This document shows, in pieces, positions 46,203 through 54,290 of a stretch of 64,000 nucleotides of DNA (position 1 is the stretch's first letter; each line of letters begins with the position of its first letter). Under the pieces are notes generated by a model. The model ran no database searches and had not been told where the DNA came from. It saw only the letters and a program-made list of their open reading frames with translations. Made by a program: the position numbers and the translations under genes. Source of the DNA: Rhizobium sp. BK196 (lineage in GTDB: Bacteria; Pseudomonadota; Alphaproteobacteria; Rhizobiales; Rhizobiaceae); the NCBI RefSeq assembly GCF_014193255.1, contig NZ_JACHZB010000001.1:1210018-1274017 (forward strand), in the 5' to 3' direction.

Positions 46203-47201
46203 ATGGCGATTACACTTGACCAGACGATCGGACAGAAGCAACGGAGCTGGCTTGCGACAATCTTGGGCGGTCAGACATTCTGGGTTCTGATTGCGGTCAT
46301 TCTCGCCTGCATTTTTCTATCGATGGCGACGGACTCATTCGCAACGGCGAAGAACATCTACAATATCACCCGCAACGTCACGTTCGTCGCAATTATCGCG
46401 CTGGGCATGACCCTTGTCATCATCACCGGCGGCATCGACTTGTCCGTTGGCTCCGTGCTTTGCCTGTGCAGCATGGTGCTGGCGGTCGTCATGCACGCGG
46501 GATACAGTATTGAAGTCGGCATTGCCGCCTCGATCGGCGTTGCCCTTTTGGTCGGAGCTTTCAACGGCTTATTCATTGCCTATCTCGGCTTCCCGCCTTT
46601 CGTTGTCACGCTCGGAATGTTGTCGATTGCGCGCAGCCTAGCGATGGTTGCGTCCAACAACACGGTCGTTTTCCAGTTCGGGCCTGATCACGACAAGCTG
46701 CTGGCGCTGGGTGGCGGCGCCTGGCTTTTCGGCATCGCCAATCCAGTGCTCTACATGATCGTATTGGCGCTCCTTACCGGCTTTGTGCTGCGCTGGACCA
46801 AGTTCGGCCGCTATGTTTTTGCCATCGGCGGCAATGAACACGCCGCGACACTGACGGGCGTTCCCGTGCAGGTGATCAAGGTTATCGTCTACATGATTTC
46901 TGCCCTGTCGGCGGGGGTTGCTGGCATCATCCAAACCGGCTGGCTCGGCGCCGTCACCACGAATATTGGCGCCGGGATGGAGCTTCAGGTCATCGCCGCT
47001 GCAGTCATTGGCGGCGCCAACCTGGCCGGCGGCGTCGGCACCGCCTTTGGGGCGTTGATCGGCGCCGCCCTCATCGAGGTTATCCGCAACAGCCTCGGCC
47101 TGCTGGGCATCAACGCCTTCTGGCAAGGCAGCTTTATCGGCGGTGCAATTGTACTTGCCGTTCTTTTCGACCGAATTCGCAACTTGCGACGCGATGAATA
47201 G
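46203..47201 (+). CDS. Sugar ABC transporter permease (RbsC/FrcC type)
   Basis: A 332-residue permease with about ten hydrophobic segments. ALGMTLVIITGGIDLSVGS is the hallmark of BPD_transp_2 permeases, and AIGGNEHAATLTGV and IAAAVIGGANLAGGVGT are further family motifs. The ATG at 46203 follows AGAAGG; an upstream in-frame start at 46173 is less likely. With the ATPase and the binding protein it completes a pentose/hexose importer. Downstream are decayed kinase genes. Confidence 0.92.
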   Translation: MAITLDQTIGQKQRSWLATILGGQTFWVLIAVILACIFLSMATDSFATAKNIYNITRNVTFVAIIALGMTLVIITGGIDLSVGSVLCLCSMVLAVVMHAGYSIEVGIAASIGVALLVGAFNGLFIAYLGFPPFVVTLGMLSIARSLAMVASNNTVVFQFGPDHDKLLALGGGAWLFGIANPVLYMIVLALLTGFVLRWTKFGRYVFAIGGNEHAATLTGVPVQVIKVIVYMISALSAGVAGIIQTGWLGAVTTNIGAGMELQVIAAAVIGGANLAGGVGTAFGALIGAALIEVIRNSLGLLGINAFWQGSFIGGAIVLAVLFDRIRNLRRDE

Positions 47202-47235
47202 GCAGAGCCGGTCTGGGACCAAACGGAATAATACT

Positions 47236-47775
47236 TCAATCGTCTTTCTTTACGCCGCCATTCGGTGTCGTATTGGTGAAGCGAACGTTCCCGAGGCCAG
47301 TGCCAATGGTGACAGTTGCCTAATGGACGATGTCCTGGCTGAACGGGACTTGCGAGAGGCCTTGAACGACGCAATCATTGTGCATCAATACCAACGTGTC
47401 GTGGTTGTTGATTTTGGGGATGGCGTCGACAAGTTCATCGGTGAGATTGAATCCTTGGCTTTCCCAATTGCCGTCTGGAAGGTTCTGCCCGCCACGCACG
47501 ATTGGGCCGTCGGCTTCGATAACTCCGGGACATGCCACGCCTATCAATGGCGCCTACAGGAAATGCTCTTTCTGCATATTGTTAATCAGTTTGATCAGCA
47601 TATCGATCAATTTCGCGACCGCCGCTTTGCGGCTCTTGCAATCGCCCCCGTGTCGCCAAAGATGAGACTTCCAGATGCGGGCTTTCGATAGAGCTGAATG
47701 CTCATTGAGCCGGGTTTCGACAACGCCAACTCTGATATTTGCACCGCCGATATCGATAGCAAAGGATTCCATCAT
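47236..47775 (-). pseudogene. Decayed ROK-family sugar kinase gene (N-terminal type)
   Basis: On the minus strand a ROK protein reads MMESFAIDIGGANIRVGVVE at the start. After a stop (TAG at 47554-47556) the same frame continues as APLIGVACPGVIEADG, NLPDGNWESQGFNL and LMHNDCVVQGLS. It then hits a second in-frame TAG (47320-47322) and resumes with VTIGTGLGNVRFTN, ending with TGA at 47236-47238. The piece between about 47600 and 47690 also looks frame-shifted and back-shifted (SSLATRGRLQEP lies in another frame). The motifs identify a ROK glucokinase/N-acetylmannosamine-kinase-like gene inactivated by several changes. Such kinases commonly accompany sugar ABC operons. Confidence 0.82.
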
Positions 47776-47787
47776 ATCCAGTAGCAT

Positions 47788-48025
47788 CTAGGAATGCATC
47801 AGATGTGTGGCGCCGAGCAGCCCCGCCTCATCAGAATGGTGCGCAATAGGCACCAAGCGGATCTTCGCCACCGTTGCAGATAGGTTGACGGCAATTCGCA
47901 AGCTTCTGCAGGAAGGCCTGCCGATTGGTGCGGTCGCCGATGAAACCAGCGCTGTCGCGCAATTCCAGATTATAGCAATCCACGATGCCCACCGGCAACA
48001 CCGCCGCGCCCGCGCCATGATTGAG
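47788..48025 (-). pseudogene. Decayed second ROK-like gene with large internal deletion
   Basis: The N-terminal part of the common rhizobial ROK/sugar-kinase-like protein (HGAGAAVLPVGIVDCYNLEL, RDSAGFIGDRTNRQAF) is followed after about 20 residues by a frame change. The exact C-terminal part comes next (KIRLVPIAHHSDEAGLLGATH, then stop at 47788). The middle of the protein, roughly 120-150 residues in intact relatives, is absent. The two ROK remnants are tandem on the same strand. Boundaries and the deletion size are estimated from memory of the family, and the upstream edge is approximate. Confidence 0.72.
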
Positions 48026-48227
48026 GAGGGACCCCCGCGAATTCTTTAGCCATCTCGCTTTCAGTCTCCTGAGTGACTTCCAAACATCCGCATACACACA
48101 TTGTTCCCTGATCCCGCAGAGGCGGAAGCACCGCCTTGGCAGTATCGGCGGTATCTGGAGCGTTGTTGCCGGAACAAACCCTGGTTACCCGTGTTTAGTG
48201 GCCGAGACGACAATATTTGACGGCGCG

Positions 48228-49004
48228 ATGACTTTCAAAATCGACCCATACTGCGGTAATGCTCCCCCGCCTCAACTCTTGATGTCGGATTGGAACGTCG
48301 ATCCCTACCTGCTGTTCGCGATAAGCCTTGTCGCTGCATTGACGTGGCTCCCGGCACGTCGGGACAATCGCATCCGGCAATGGCTGATTGCTATCCTTCT
48401 CCTCGTCGTCGCCTTCGTTTCTCCCCTATGCGCGCTGAGTTCAGCATTGTTCTCGGCAAGAGCAGTTCATCACTTCGTGCTGATCTCGCTCGCTGCGCCG
48501 TTTATCTGGCGCTTTATTTTCAGCCGGGAGACGTTTTTGGATCGAGTGCCGTTGATATCCATCTTCGTCTTTCACACGACGATGCTCTGGTTATGGCATC
48601 TGCCCGTTCCCTATGCTTGGGCGCTGTCGGGAAATGCTCCTTACTGGATCATGGAAGTCCCGCTTGTCCTGTCGGCCGTGTGGCTTTGGAGGGAGATTCT
48701 TGACGTCAGACGGCCTGCAGGCGGCGCGGTTGTCGTCTCCTTCGCAACGCTCCTGCAGATGACGGCGCTCGGCGCGTTCCTGACCTTTGCATCACACCCT
48801 CTCTTCAGCCCGCATTTTCTGACGTCGCAAGCCTATGGCCTGTCGCCTCTTGAAGATCAGCAACTCGCCGGCCTTTTGATGTGGATACCGGCTTCACTGC
48901 CCTTTGCAGCAGCATTTCTGTTCAGGGTCGCTCGAGCGCTTACGCAACCGTCCGATGGATTATTCGCCGGACGAACTGCAGCCGCTTCGAGATTGCTGCG
49001 TTAA
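48228..49004 (+). CDS. ctaG: Cytochrome c oxidase assembly protein (Caa3-type CtaG)
   Basis: A polytopic membrane protein of 258 residues with about seven hydrophobic segments. The start MTFKIDPYCGNAPPPQL then SDWNVDPYLLFAISLVAALTW is typical of caa3_CtaG proteins, so the ATG at 48228 is used despite a frame open to 48021. LWHLPVPYAWAL holds a conserved His/Pro element, and QLAGLLMWIPASLPF is the family end motif. It assists assembly of caa3 oxidases, in keeping with the caa3-type cluster at 53380-57183. The ribosome-binding site is weak. Confidence 0.88.
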   Translation: MTFKIDPYCGNAPPPQLLMSDWNVDPYLLFAISLVAALTWLPARRDNRIRQWLIAILLLVVAFVSPLCALSSALFSARAVHHFVLISLAAPFIWRFIFSRETFLDRVPLISIFVFHTTMLWLWHLPVPYAWALSGNAPYWIMEVPLVLSAVWLWREILDVRRPAGGAVVVSFATLLQMTALGAFLTFASHPLFSPHFLTSQAYGLSPLEDQQLAGLLMWIPASLPFAAAFLFRVARALTQPSDGLFAGRTAAASRLLR

Positions 49005-49052
49005 GCTTTCCGCGTGTCCATCATCGGTCCGCGCTAATGAGATGGAGGCCAG

Positions 49053-49328
49053 ATGACCTATCGGCAGGAGATACTCATGAGGGATTTTGCTACCGTCCCG
49101 GAGCGTGAATTCGCGTCAGCGCTCGAGACTATGACGGATGAGGAGCTTTTCGAGCTGATGGCCGATTTGGAGAGGCGGAGTGAAGCGTCGAAGCAGGCCT
49201 CATCAGAAAATGAGGTATTCGCAAAAATCGTCCTTACGGAAAGGGCGATCGAGAAGCGGTTTCCGGGTCAGATGCTGGTACCTTACAAGGATTGGAAAAA
49301 CAGACCCGATCGGTTGGCGCCGCGATAA
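49053..49328 (+). CDS. Small hypothetical protein, acidic and helical
   Basis: A 91-residue protein whose ATG follows GGAGG. The sequence is highly charged and predicted helical (EREFASALETMTDEELFELM, ADLERRSEASKQASSENEVF). It has no signal peptide or membrane segment and no recognised domain. The strong ribosome-binding site and the composition support a real gene. It lies 48 bases after ctaG and may be cotranscribed. Function unknown. Confidence 0.6.
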   Translation: MTYRQEILMRDFATVPEREFASALETMTDEELFELMADLERRSEASKQASSENEVFAKIVLTERAIEKRFPGQMLVPYKDWKNRPDRLAPR

Positions 49329-49541
49329 CGCCGGATGTCATGCACGCGTGCGCCTGCTGGACGGCAGAAAGCCAGAGGCTGCTGAACGTCATTCCGCCCT
49401 GAAGTGAATGTCCGATTGCGCACGCATCGAGCTGAACATGGCCCGTCCATACTCACGATACCCATCGGTCGGACAACATTATTCAAGGCTGTAGACCTTT
49501 TGCTGTCGAAGATGCCAGCGTTGCCGCCCAGTGTCCCATCG

Positions 49542-49805
49542 TCAGTTGCGACTGACGAATTTATTGAATCGGCTTCTCTCACCATCCTCCGTCTTTTCCT
49601 GATGAAGAAAAGCAAGTTCGTTTTCATCAAAGATGGCGAAAAACTCGTCCCAGGAAATTTCTTCCAGATTTTCTTCCGGCTCCCCAAAATCGATGCGTAA
49701 TATGCCTCCCTGTTTGGCGCCCTTGACACGGGAGGGATGCCCTTTGCGTGCTTCCACCCACTTGCGAATTGCTGCATGGTCGGTTGTCGTATTTGCTGTC
49801 GTCAT
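49542..49805 (-). CDS. Small hypothetical protein
   Basis: An 87-residue protein with an ATG at 49805 preceded by GGAGGC. The opening TTDHAAIRKWVEARKGHPSRV then AKQGGILRIDFGEPEENLEEI, with ISWDEFFAIFDENELAFLHQE, has a strongly acidic C-terminal half. I recognise this as a type widespread in rhizobia without a known role. It contains no membrane span. It is convergent with the preceding gene and divergent from the TPP-enzyme gene. The 275 bases before that gene (49806-50080) hold no other feature I can name. Confidence 0.65.
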   Translation of the reverse strand: MTTANTTTDHAAIRKWVEARKGHPSRVKGAKQGGILRIDFGEPEENLEEISWDEFFAIFDENELAFLHQEKTEDGERSRFNKFVSRN

Positions 49806-50080
49806 TGGAGCCTCCGTTTCGCTTGCATCCCACGTCCTTCAGCATTTCAGCCGTTCTTGCGTGGCACTGAATCGAACCAATGCGATTGGCTAAAGTTCCA
49901 GCAATGAGCGACCGGTCCAGCCCGTTAGCAGATCGAACTTAGGGTATGACCGCAGAGGCGGGGATCCTACTGTCCCACTTTTCGGCCTATCGCATGCGGA
50001 GCGGCTGCTTCAGGCAAGCACATCGGAACCTTTGATGGCGAAGGAGGTTTGCAGTCTTTGACAAGCAAAGGACCAGTTCG

Positions 50081-51883
50081 ATGCCCAATGCCGCAGACAT
50101 ATTGATAGACACTCTGATCGATTGGGACGTCAAAGTCATCTTCGGCCTCCCCGGAGACGGCATTAACGGCGTGATTGAAGCCTTGCGCAAACGCCAGGAT
50201 CGGATCCGGTTCATACAGGTTCGCCATGAGGAATCGGCAGCTTTCATGGCGAGCGCCTATGCGAAGTTCACCGGCAAGCTTGGCGTTTGCCTCGCAACAT
50301 CAGGGCCGGGCGGCACTCATCTGCTGACGGGCCTTTATGACGCCAAGCTCGACCAGATGCCGGTGCTGGCGATTACCGGGACGCAGTTTCATGACCTGAT
50401 CGAGACCTTTACGCAACAAGACGTTGACCTCACTCGCGTGTTCGACAATGTCGCGATCTATAATGCGCATGTAAGTGATGCATCGCACATGGAAAACGTC
50501 GCCAGCCTCGCCTGCCGCTCAGCGCTCTCGCGCCGCGGCGTTGCGCATCTGTCGATTGCCAACGACGTTCAGGAAATGGACTCGAAATCCCGTTCGAAAC
50601 GGAACCGGCCAAAACATGTACCAAACCGCTATTTCCAGGGCCGCCAGGTACCCGACGATATCGAGCTCGATCATGCGTCCAAGATCTTGAACGATGCCCG
50701 CAAAGTAGCGATCCTCGCTGGCCGGGGCGCTATCGGTGCGCAGCTGGAACTACGCCAGGCTGCCGAATTGCTGGCTGCGCCTGTCGTCAAAGCCCTGCTC
50801 GGCAAGACGGCCCTCGCCGACCAAGATCCGCTGACCACATGCGGCATCGGCATTTTGGGCACTGAACCGTCGCAAGCGGTCATGGAACAATGCGATGCTC
50901 TGTTGATCGTCGGTTCGTCGTTTCCTTATATCGAATACTATCCGCGGCCCGAGGCCGCCCGCGGCGTTCAGATCGACAGCGACCCGCAGCGGGTGGGATT
51001 GCGCTTCCCCGTCGACGCCGGTCTTGTGGGTGATGCGAAGGAATCACTGCGGCTCCTCAACAGCAGGCTGACGAGGAAGTCCGATCGGTCATTTCTCGAA
51101 CAGGCTCAGAAGGCGATGTCCGGGTGGCGCCAAAAGATGAACATGATGGAGACGGATCAGAGTGCGCAGTTGAAGGCGCAGGCCGTAGTTCGGGCTTTCG
51201 GGCAGCGCATCACCCCGAACGGTATTCTGGTCGCCGATTCCGGCCAAAACACGGAGCTGGCCGCGCGGCATATAGATCTTGGCACTGAAAACCAGTTCGC
51301 CGTCTCCGGCGCCCTCGCCTCAATGGCCTCCGGCTTGCCGTATGCGATCGCGGCCGGCGTTGCCGATCCAAAGCGGCCGATCTACGCGATCGTCGGCGAT
51401 GGCGGTTTCGGCATGCAGCTCGGAGAGTTCTCGACGGCCGTCCGCCTCGGCCTTCCTCTAAAATTGCTGGTCATCTGCAACGGGATGCTCAATCAGATCG
51501 CCTGGGAGCAAATGATGTTTCTCGGAAATCCTCAATTTGCCTGCGAACTGGCGCCGATCGATTTTGCCAAGGCGGCAGAAGCAATGGGAGGTCGTGGCTT
51601 TACGATCAGGCGGTTCGACGAGATAGAGCCAACGCTTGCAGACGCGTTTTCTGTGGCTGGCCCGGTCGTCATTCAGGCCCTCGTCGACCAATATGAGCCG
51701 ATGATCCCGCCGAAAATGCCGAAAGATTACGCCAGGAACTTCCGCGATGCGCTTCCCGATACGCCCGGTCATGAAGCGATCGAGAAAAATCTGTCCCGCT
51801 CGCCGCTTCGCGAAATAATGGCTGCGGGAGAGGAAGAAAAGGACCTCTCGGAAACCACGACCAATTTACCGGGCACCCCTTGA
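50081..51883 (+). CDS. TPP-dependent pyruvate oxidase-like enzyme
   Basis: A 600-residue ThDP enzyme of the acetolactate synthase/pyruvate oxidase superfamily. The catalytic Glu is in RHEESAAFMASAY (about residue 51). The central FAD/DUF-type domain (about 190-340) contains ILAGRGAIGAQLEL. The C-terminal ThDP site has the GDG...N motif in IVGDGGFGMQLGEFSTAVR and VICNGMLNQIAWEQ. Membrane-associated pyruvate oxidases donate electrons to quinone. With a diheme cytochrome c gene 48 bases downstream, an electron-transferring role is more likely here than acetolactate synthesis. The ribosome-binding site is AAAGGA. Confidence 0.88.
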   Translation: MPNAADILIDTLIDWDVKVIFGLPGDGINGVIEALRKRQDRIRFIQVRHEESAAFMASAYAKFTGKLGVCLATSGPGGTHLLTGLYDAKLDQMPVLAITGTQFHDLIETFTQQDVDLTRVFDNVAIYNAHVSDASHMENVASLACRSALSRRGVAHLSIANDVQEMDSKSRSKRNRPKHVPNRYFQGRQVPDDIELDHASKILNDARKVAILAGRGAIGAQLELRQAAELLAAPVVKALLGKTALADQDPLTTCGIGILGTEPSQAVMEQCDALLIVGSSFPYIEYYPRPEAARGVQIDSDPQRVGLRFPVDAGLVGDAKESLRLLNSRLTRKSDRSFLEQAQKAMSGWRQKMNMMETDQSAQLKAQAVVRAFGQRITPNGILVADSGQNTELAARHIDLGTENQFAVSGALASMASGLPYAIAAGVADPKRPIYAIVGDGGFGMQLGEFSTAVRLGLPLKLLVICNGMLNQIAWEQMMFLGNPQFACELAPIDFAKAAEAMGGRGFTIRRFDEIEPTLADAFSVAGPVVIQALVDQYEPMIPPKMPKDYARNFRDALPDTPGHEAIEKNLSRSPLREIMAAGEEEKDLSETTTNLPGTP

Positions 51884-51931
51884 ACTGCCGGGGGATGTAC
51901 GTCGATCTGTGCTATGGCCAGGCGGAAGGAC

Positions 51932-52915
51932 ATGATGAGCAGCTCGTCTTCAGTCGATGGCAATCTCCGCACCGCTCGTCTTCGCGTTCGAAACTTGCTG
52001 TCATCGGCGCCGGTTTGGCTGATTGCAGGCGGAATCGGTTGCACGTTGATCGCCGTGCTTCTTTTCTTCTTCGTCACGGAAGCCCATCCTCGTTTCAGTC
52101 CCGAGGATGCCGCCTTGACGGCAGGCGACGCTGTGAAAGGAAAGCTGGTCTTTCTCGCCGCCGACTGCTCTTCATGCCACGCCACACCCGGTCAGCCGGA
52201 CAGGTTGAAACTGGGCGGCGGCTTGGCGCTCGCCTCACCGTTCGGGATGTTCAGGCCGCCAAACATTTCGCCCGATCCCGTGGATGGCATCGGATCGTGG
52301 TCGGTCGCCGATCTTGCCAATGCGTTGATCAGCGGCGTCTCGCCTCGTGGCGAACATTACTATCCCGCATTTCCCTATCCGAGCTACACTGGAATGCCGC
52401 TCGACGATGTAAGGGATCTTTACGCCTATCTGCGAACGTTGCCGCCAGTAGCCGGGCGGCCTCCGCCGCATGAACTGCCGTTGCTATTCAGGTTCCGCCG
52501 ACTGCTGGGATTTTGGAAGCTTCTATTTTTTCATGAAAGCAAATCCGAGGCTGCCGTCAATGGCGATGCTGTAAACAACCGCGGTAGCTATCTGGTCGAG
52601 ACGCTAGGTCACTGCGCCGAGTGTCATTCCACCCGCAACATGTTGGGCGCAATCAAGCCTTCGACACGTTTTGCCGGAGGGCCCGACCCCGAAGGCACAG
52701 GCTTTGTGCCCAATATCACCCCGAGCCGTATCGGCGGCTGGTCCGAAGCGGAAATTGCCACCATGCTCAGCACCGGCGAAACGCCCGACCACGGCCGGGT
52801 CGGCTCATCGATGGCAGATGTCGTCGCCAATACCGCGCAGCTCCCTCAGGGTGACCGCGATGCGATTGCACACTACGTCAAGTCGCTACCACCCCGACCG
52901 ACGCCGCCGCCTTAA
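51932..52915 (+). CDS. Membrane-anchored diheme cytochrome c
   Basis: A 327-residue protein with one N-terminal anchor (WLIAGGIGCTLIAVLLFFF) and two heme c domains, CSSCH at about residue 75 and CAECH at about 230. FRPPNISPD and FVPNITPSRIGGWSE are typical of cytochromes partnering gluconate, aldehyde or alcohol dehydrogenases, and FPYPSYTGM may carry the axial Met. The start is chosen near GGAAGG; a frame open to 51914 would add six residues. The cotranscribed TPP enzyme suggests it takes electrons from that enzyme to the oxidase. Confidence 0.87.
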   Translation: MMSSSSSVDGNLRTARLRVRNLLSSAPVWLIAGGIGCTLIAVLLFFFVTEAHPRFSPEDAALTAGDAVKGKLVFLAADCSSCHATPGQPDRLKLGGGLALASPFGMFRPPNISPDPVDGIGSWSVADLANALISGVSPRGEHYYPAFPYPSYTGMPLDDVRDLYAYLRTLPPVAGRPPPHELPLLFRFRRLLGFWKLLFFHESKSEAAVNGDAVNNRGSYLVETLGHCAECHSTRNMLGAIKPSTRFAGGPDPEGTGFVPNITPSRIGGWSEAEIATMLSTGETPDHGRVGSSMADVVANTAQLPQGDRDAIAHYVKSLPPRPTPPP

Positions 52916-52917
52916 TT

Positions 52918-53325
52918 TTACTGCGCGTACAGATAAGCGGCCAGATCCCTTGCCTCGGCTTCAGAAATCCCGGTTGCAGGCATTGCGGAGTTAGCGGAGA
53001 AGCGCTGCGGGAGAACGATCCACTGCACGAGATTTTCTGGCGTATTGCTGGCGACGCCGCCGATATAAATACGTTGCCGCAGATCGGCCAACGGCGCGCC
53101 AACCTTCCCGTCCGCGCCCGGGATACCAGGAATGACATGGCATCCTCCGCATCCATAGCGACGAAAGATCGCTGGTGCCCGGGACGCATCGCCCGACGTC
53201 ATGGCGGTCGCCACCGTCTGACGTTTCTCTTTGTCCCTGAGTCGATCGGCTGCGAAACCGATAAAGGCCAGGGCCAGAACGAGGGCGGCCACGGCATAGT
53301 TAAGGCGAGTGAAAGCGATTTGCAC
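52918..53325 (-). CDS. Membrane-anchored monoheme cytochrome c, GTG start
   Basis: A 135-residue protein with an N-terminal hydrophobic anchor (YAVAALVLALAFIGFAA), heme motif CGGCH at about residue 60 and the later AMPATGISEAEARDLAAYL, which supplies the axial Met and closing helix. The GTG start at 53325 has GAGGAG upstream. It ends two bases after the convergent diheme cytochrome gene, leaving no room for a terminator. It lies 54 bases downstream of the oxidase operon on the same strand and may be the last gene of it. Confidence 0.88.
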   Translation of the reverse strand: MQIAFTRLNYAVAALVLALAFIGFAADRLRDKEKRQTVATAMTSGDASRAPAIFRRYGCGGCHVIPGIPGADGKVGAPLADLRQRIYIGGVASNTPENLVQWIVLPQRFSANSAMPATGISEAEARDLAAYLYAQ

Positions 53326-53379
53326 GGACGTCTCCTCTGCTTGCGACGCCGATCGACGACATCGGCATGGTGAGCGTGA

Positions 53380-53691
53380 TCATCGTAGGCATGGGTTCAG
53401 CAGCAGCGTGGCTGCCCCCTGGAGAGACAAGGCAAAGGCAAAGCCAAGTCCGGAGAGCACTCCGACCTTGCTAATGAAGAGCGCACTGCGCGATGCCGTT
53501 GACTGATAGCCCTGCCATGAAATTATCGCGCCGGCGACAGCTAGAGTGGTCGCGAGGAAGGCCACGAATACCAGCCCCGTGGTTCCCCTGCCGCAATCAG
53601 TGTAGGGGAGCATCTGCCCGAGCTGGCTGCTCACCGCCCAGGCAGCCGGCGATAGGGTCAATCCGGAAGTTCTTGCTATAGCGGCACTCAT
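53380..53691 (-). CDS. coxP: Small membrane protein of the cox cluster
   Basis: A 103-residue protein with two to three hydrophobic segments (LVFVAFLATTLAVAGAII, VGVLSGLGFAFALSLQGAATLLL). Its ATG overlaps the stop of the subunit III gene by ATGA (53688-53691). The position matches the small fourth gene of rhizobial coxMNOP clusters, and the symbol rests on that. Probably an accessory or subunit IV-like part of the caa3 oxidase. Confidence 0.65.
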   Translation of the reverse strand: MSAAIARTSGLTLSPAAWAVSSQLGQMLPYTDCGRGTTGLVFVAFLATTLAVAGAIISWQGYQSTASRSALFISKVGVLSGLGFAFALSLQGAATLLLNPCLR

Positions 53692-54290
53692 TGTCGGGGC
53701 ACCCAATAGATGCAGATATAGAGTGGAAGCCAGGTGATGACCACAAAGTTCCAGTAGAGCGCGTTGTCCTGAACGTCGCCGTAGCGACGCGCATTGTCGC
53801 CATGCCGGGTAAACATCAGGCATGTCAGCACCAGCGTGTCGATCAGATCGGTGAGGATATGCGTCGTATGCAGCCCAAGCAGGGTCCAGACGATCGAACC
53901 GTAGGCATTATCGTCCCAGCTTACATGTAGGGCGGGAAATTCGAACGCGCGCAGAGCCAACGGAGCGATACCAAAGAGTGACATCACCACCAGACCAATT
54001 TGCACTTTCCTCAATTTCTTCTGCTCAGCCCATCGCGACACCATGATGTTTGGAATGACGCTGGCGAGCAGAAGTCCCGTCAGGAGCGTACCGGGAAGCA
54101 AGTCGGGAGGCGGCGCGTCGATCGGCCATTGCGGCGCAAGGCTCATCAGATAGAAATAGACCGCAATAGCCAAACCGAACCCTGACCCCTCGATCAGCAT
54201 GAATGCCCCCGTTGCCCACCAGGTCGGGGAGGCAGAGCCCATCCCGTGCAACGGCAACCTGGAGACGTCGAGCACGATACGGTCCCTCAT
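53688..54290 (-). CDS. coxO: Cytochrome c oxidase subunit III
   Basis: A 200-residue membrane protein with about five spans. WWATGAFMLIEGSGFGLAIAV, LLTGLLLASVIPNIM and the conserved LHTTHILTDLIDTLVL and ALYWNFVVITWLPLYICIYW are the usual subunit III motifs (the last is the W-F-W-pattern helix). The ATG overlaps the subunit I stop (ATGA, 54287-54290). It belongs to the heme-copper oxidase complex. Confidence 0.9.
   Translation of the reverse strand: MRDRIVLDVSRLPLHGMGSASPTWWATGAFMLIEGSGFGLAIAVYFYLMSLAPQWPIDAPPPDLLPGTLLTGLLLASVIPNIMVSRWAEQKKLRKVQIGLVVMSLFGIAPLALRAFEFPALHVSWDDNAYGSIVWTLLGLHTTHILTDLIDTLVLTCLMFTRHGDNARRYGDVQDNALYWNFVVITWLPLYICIYWVPRQ

Noticed and set aside
47320..47556. In-frame TAG codons read as an amino acid (pyrrolysine or suppression)
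   Set aside because: TAG is used as an ordinary stop by intact genes here (for example at the ends of the genes at 18161 and 22323), no suppression machinery is seen, and other lesions are present in the same gene.
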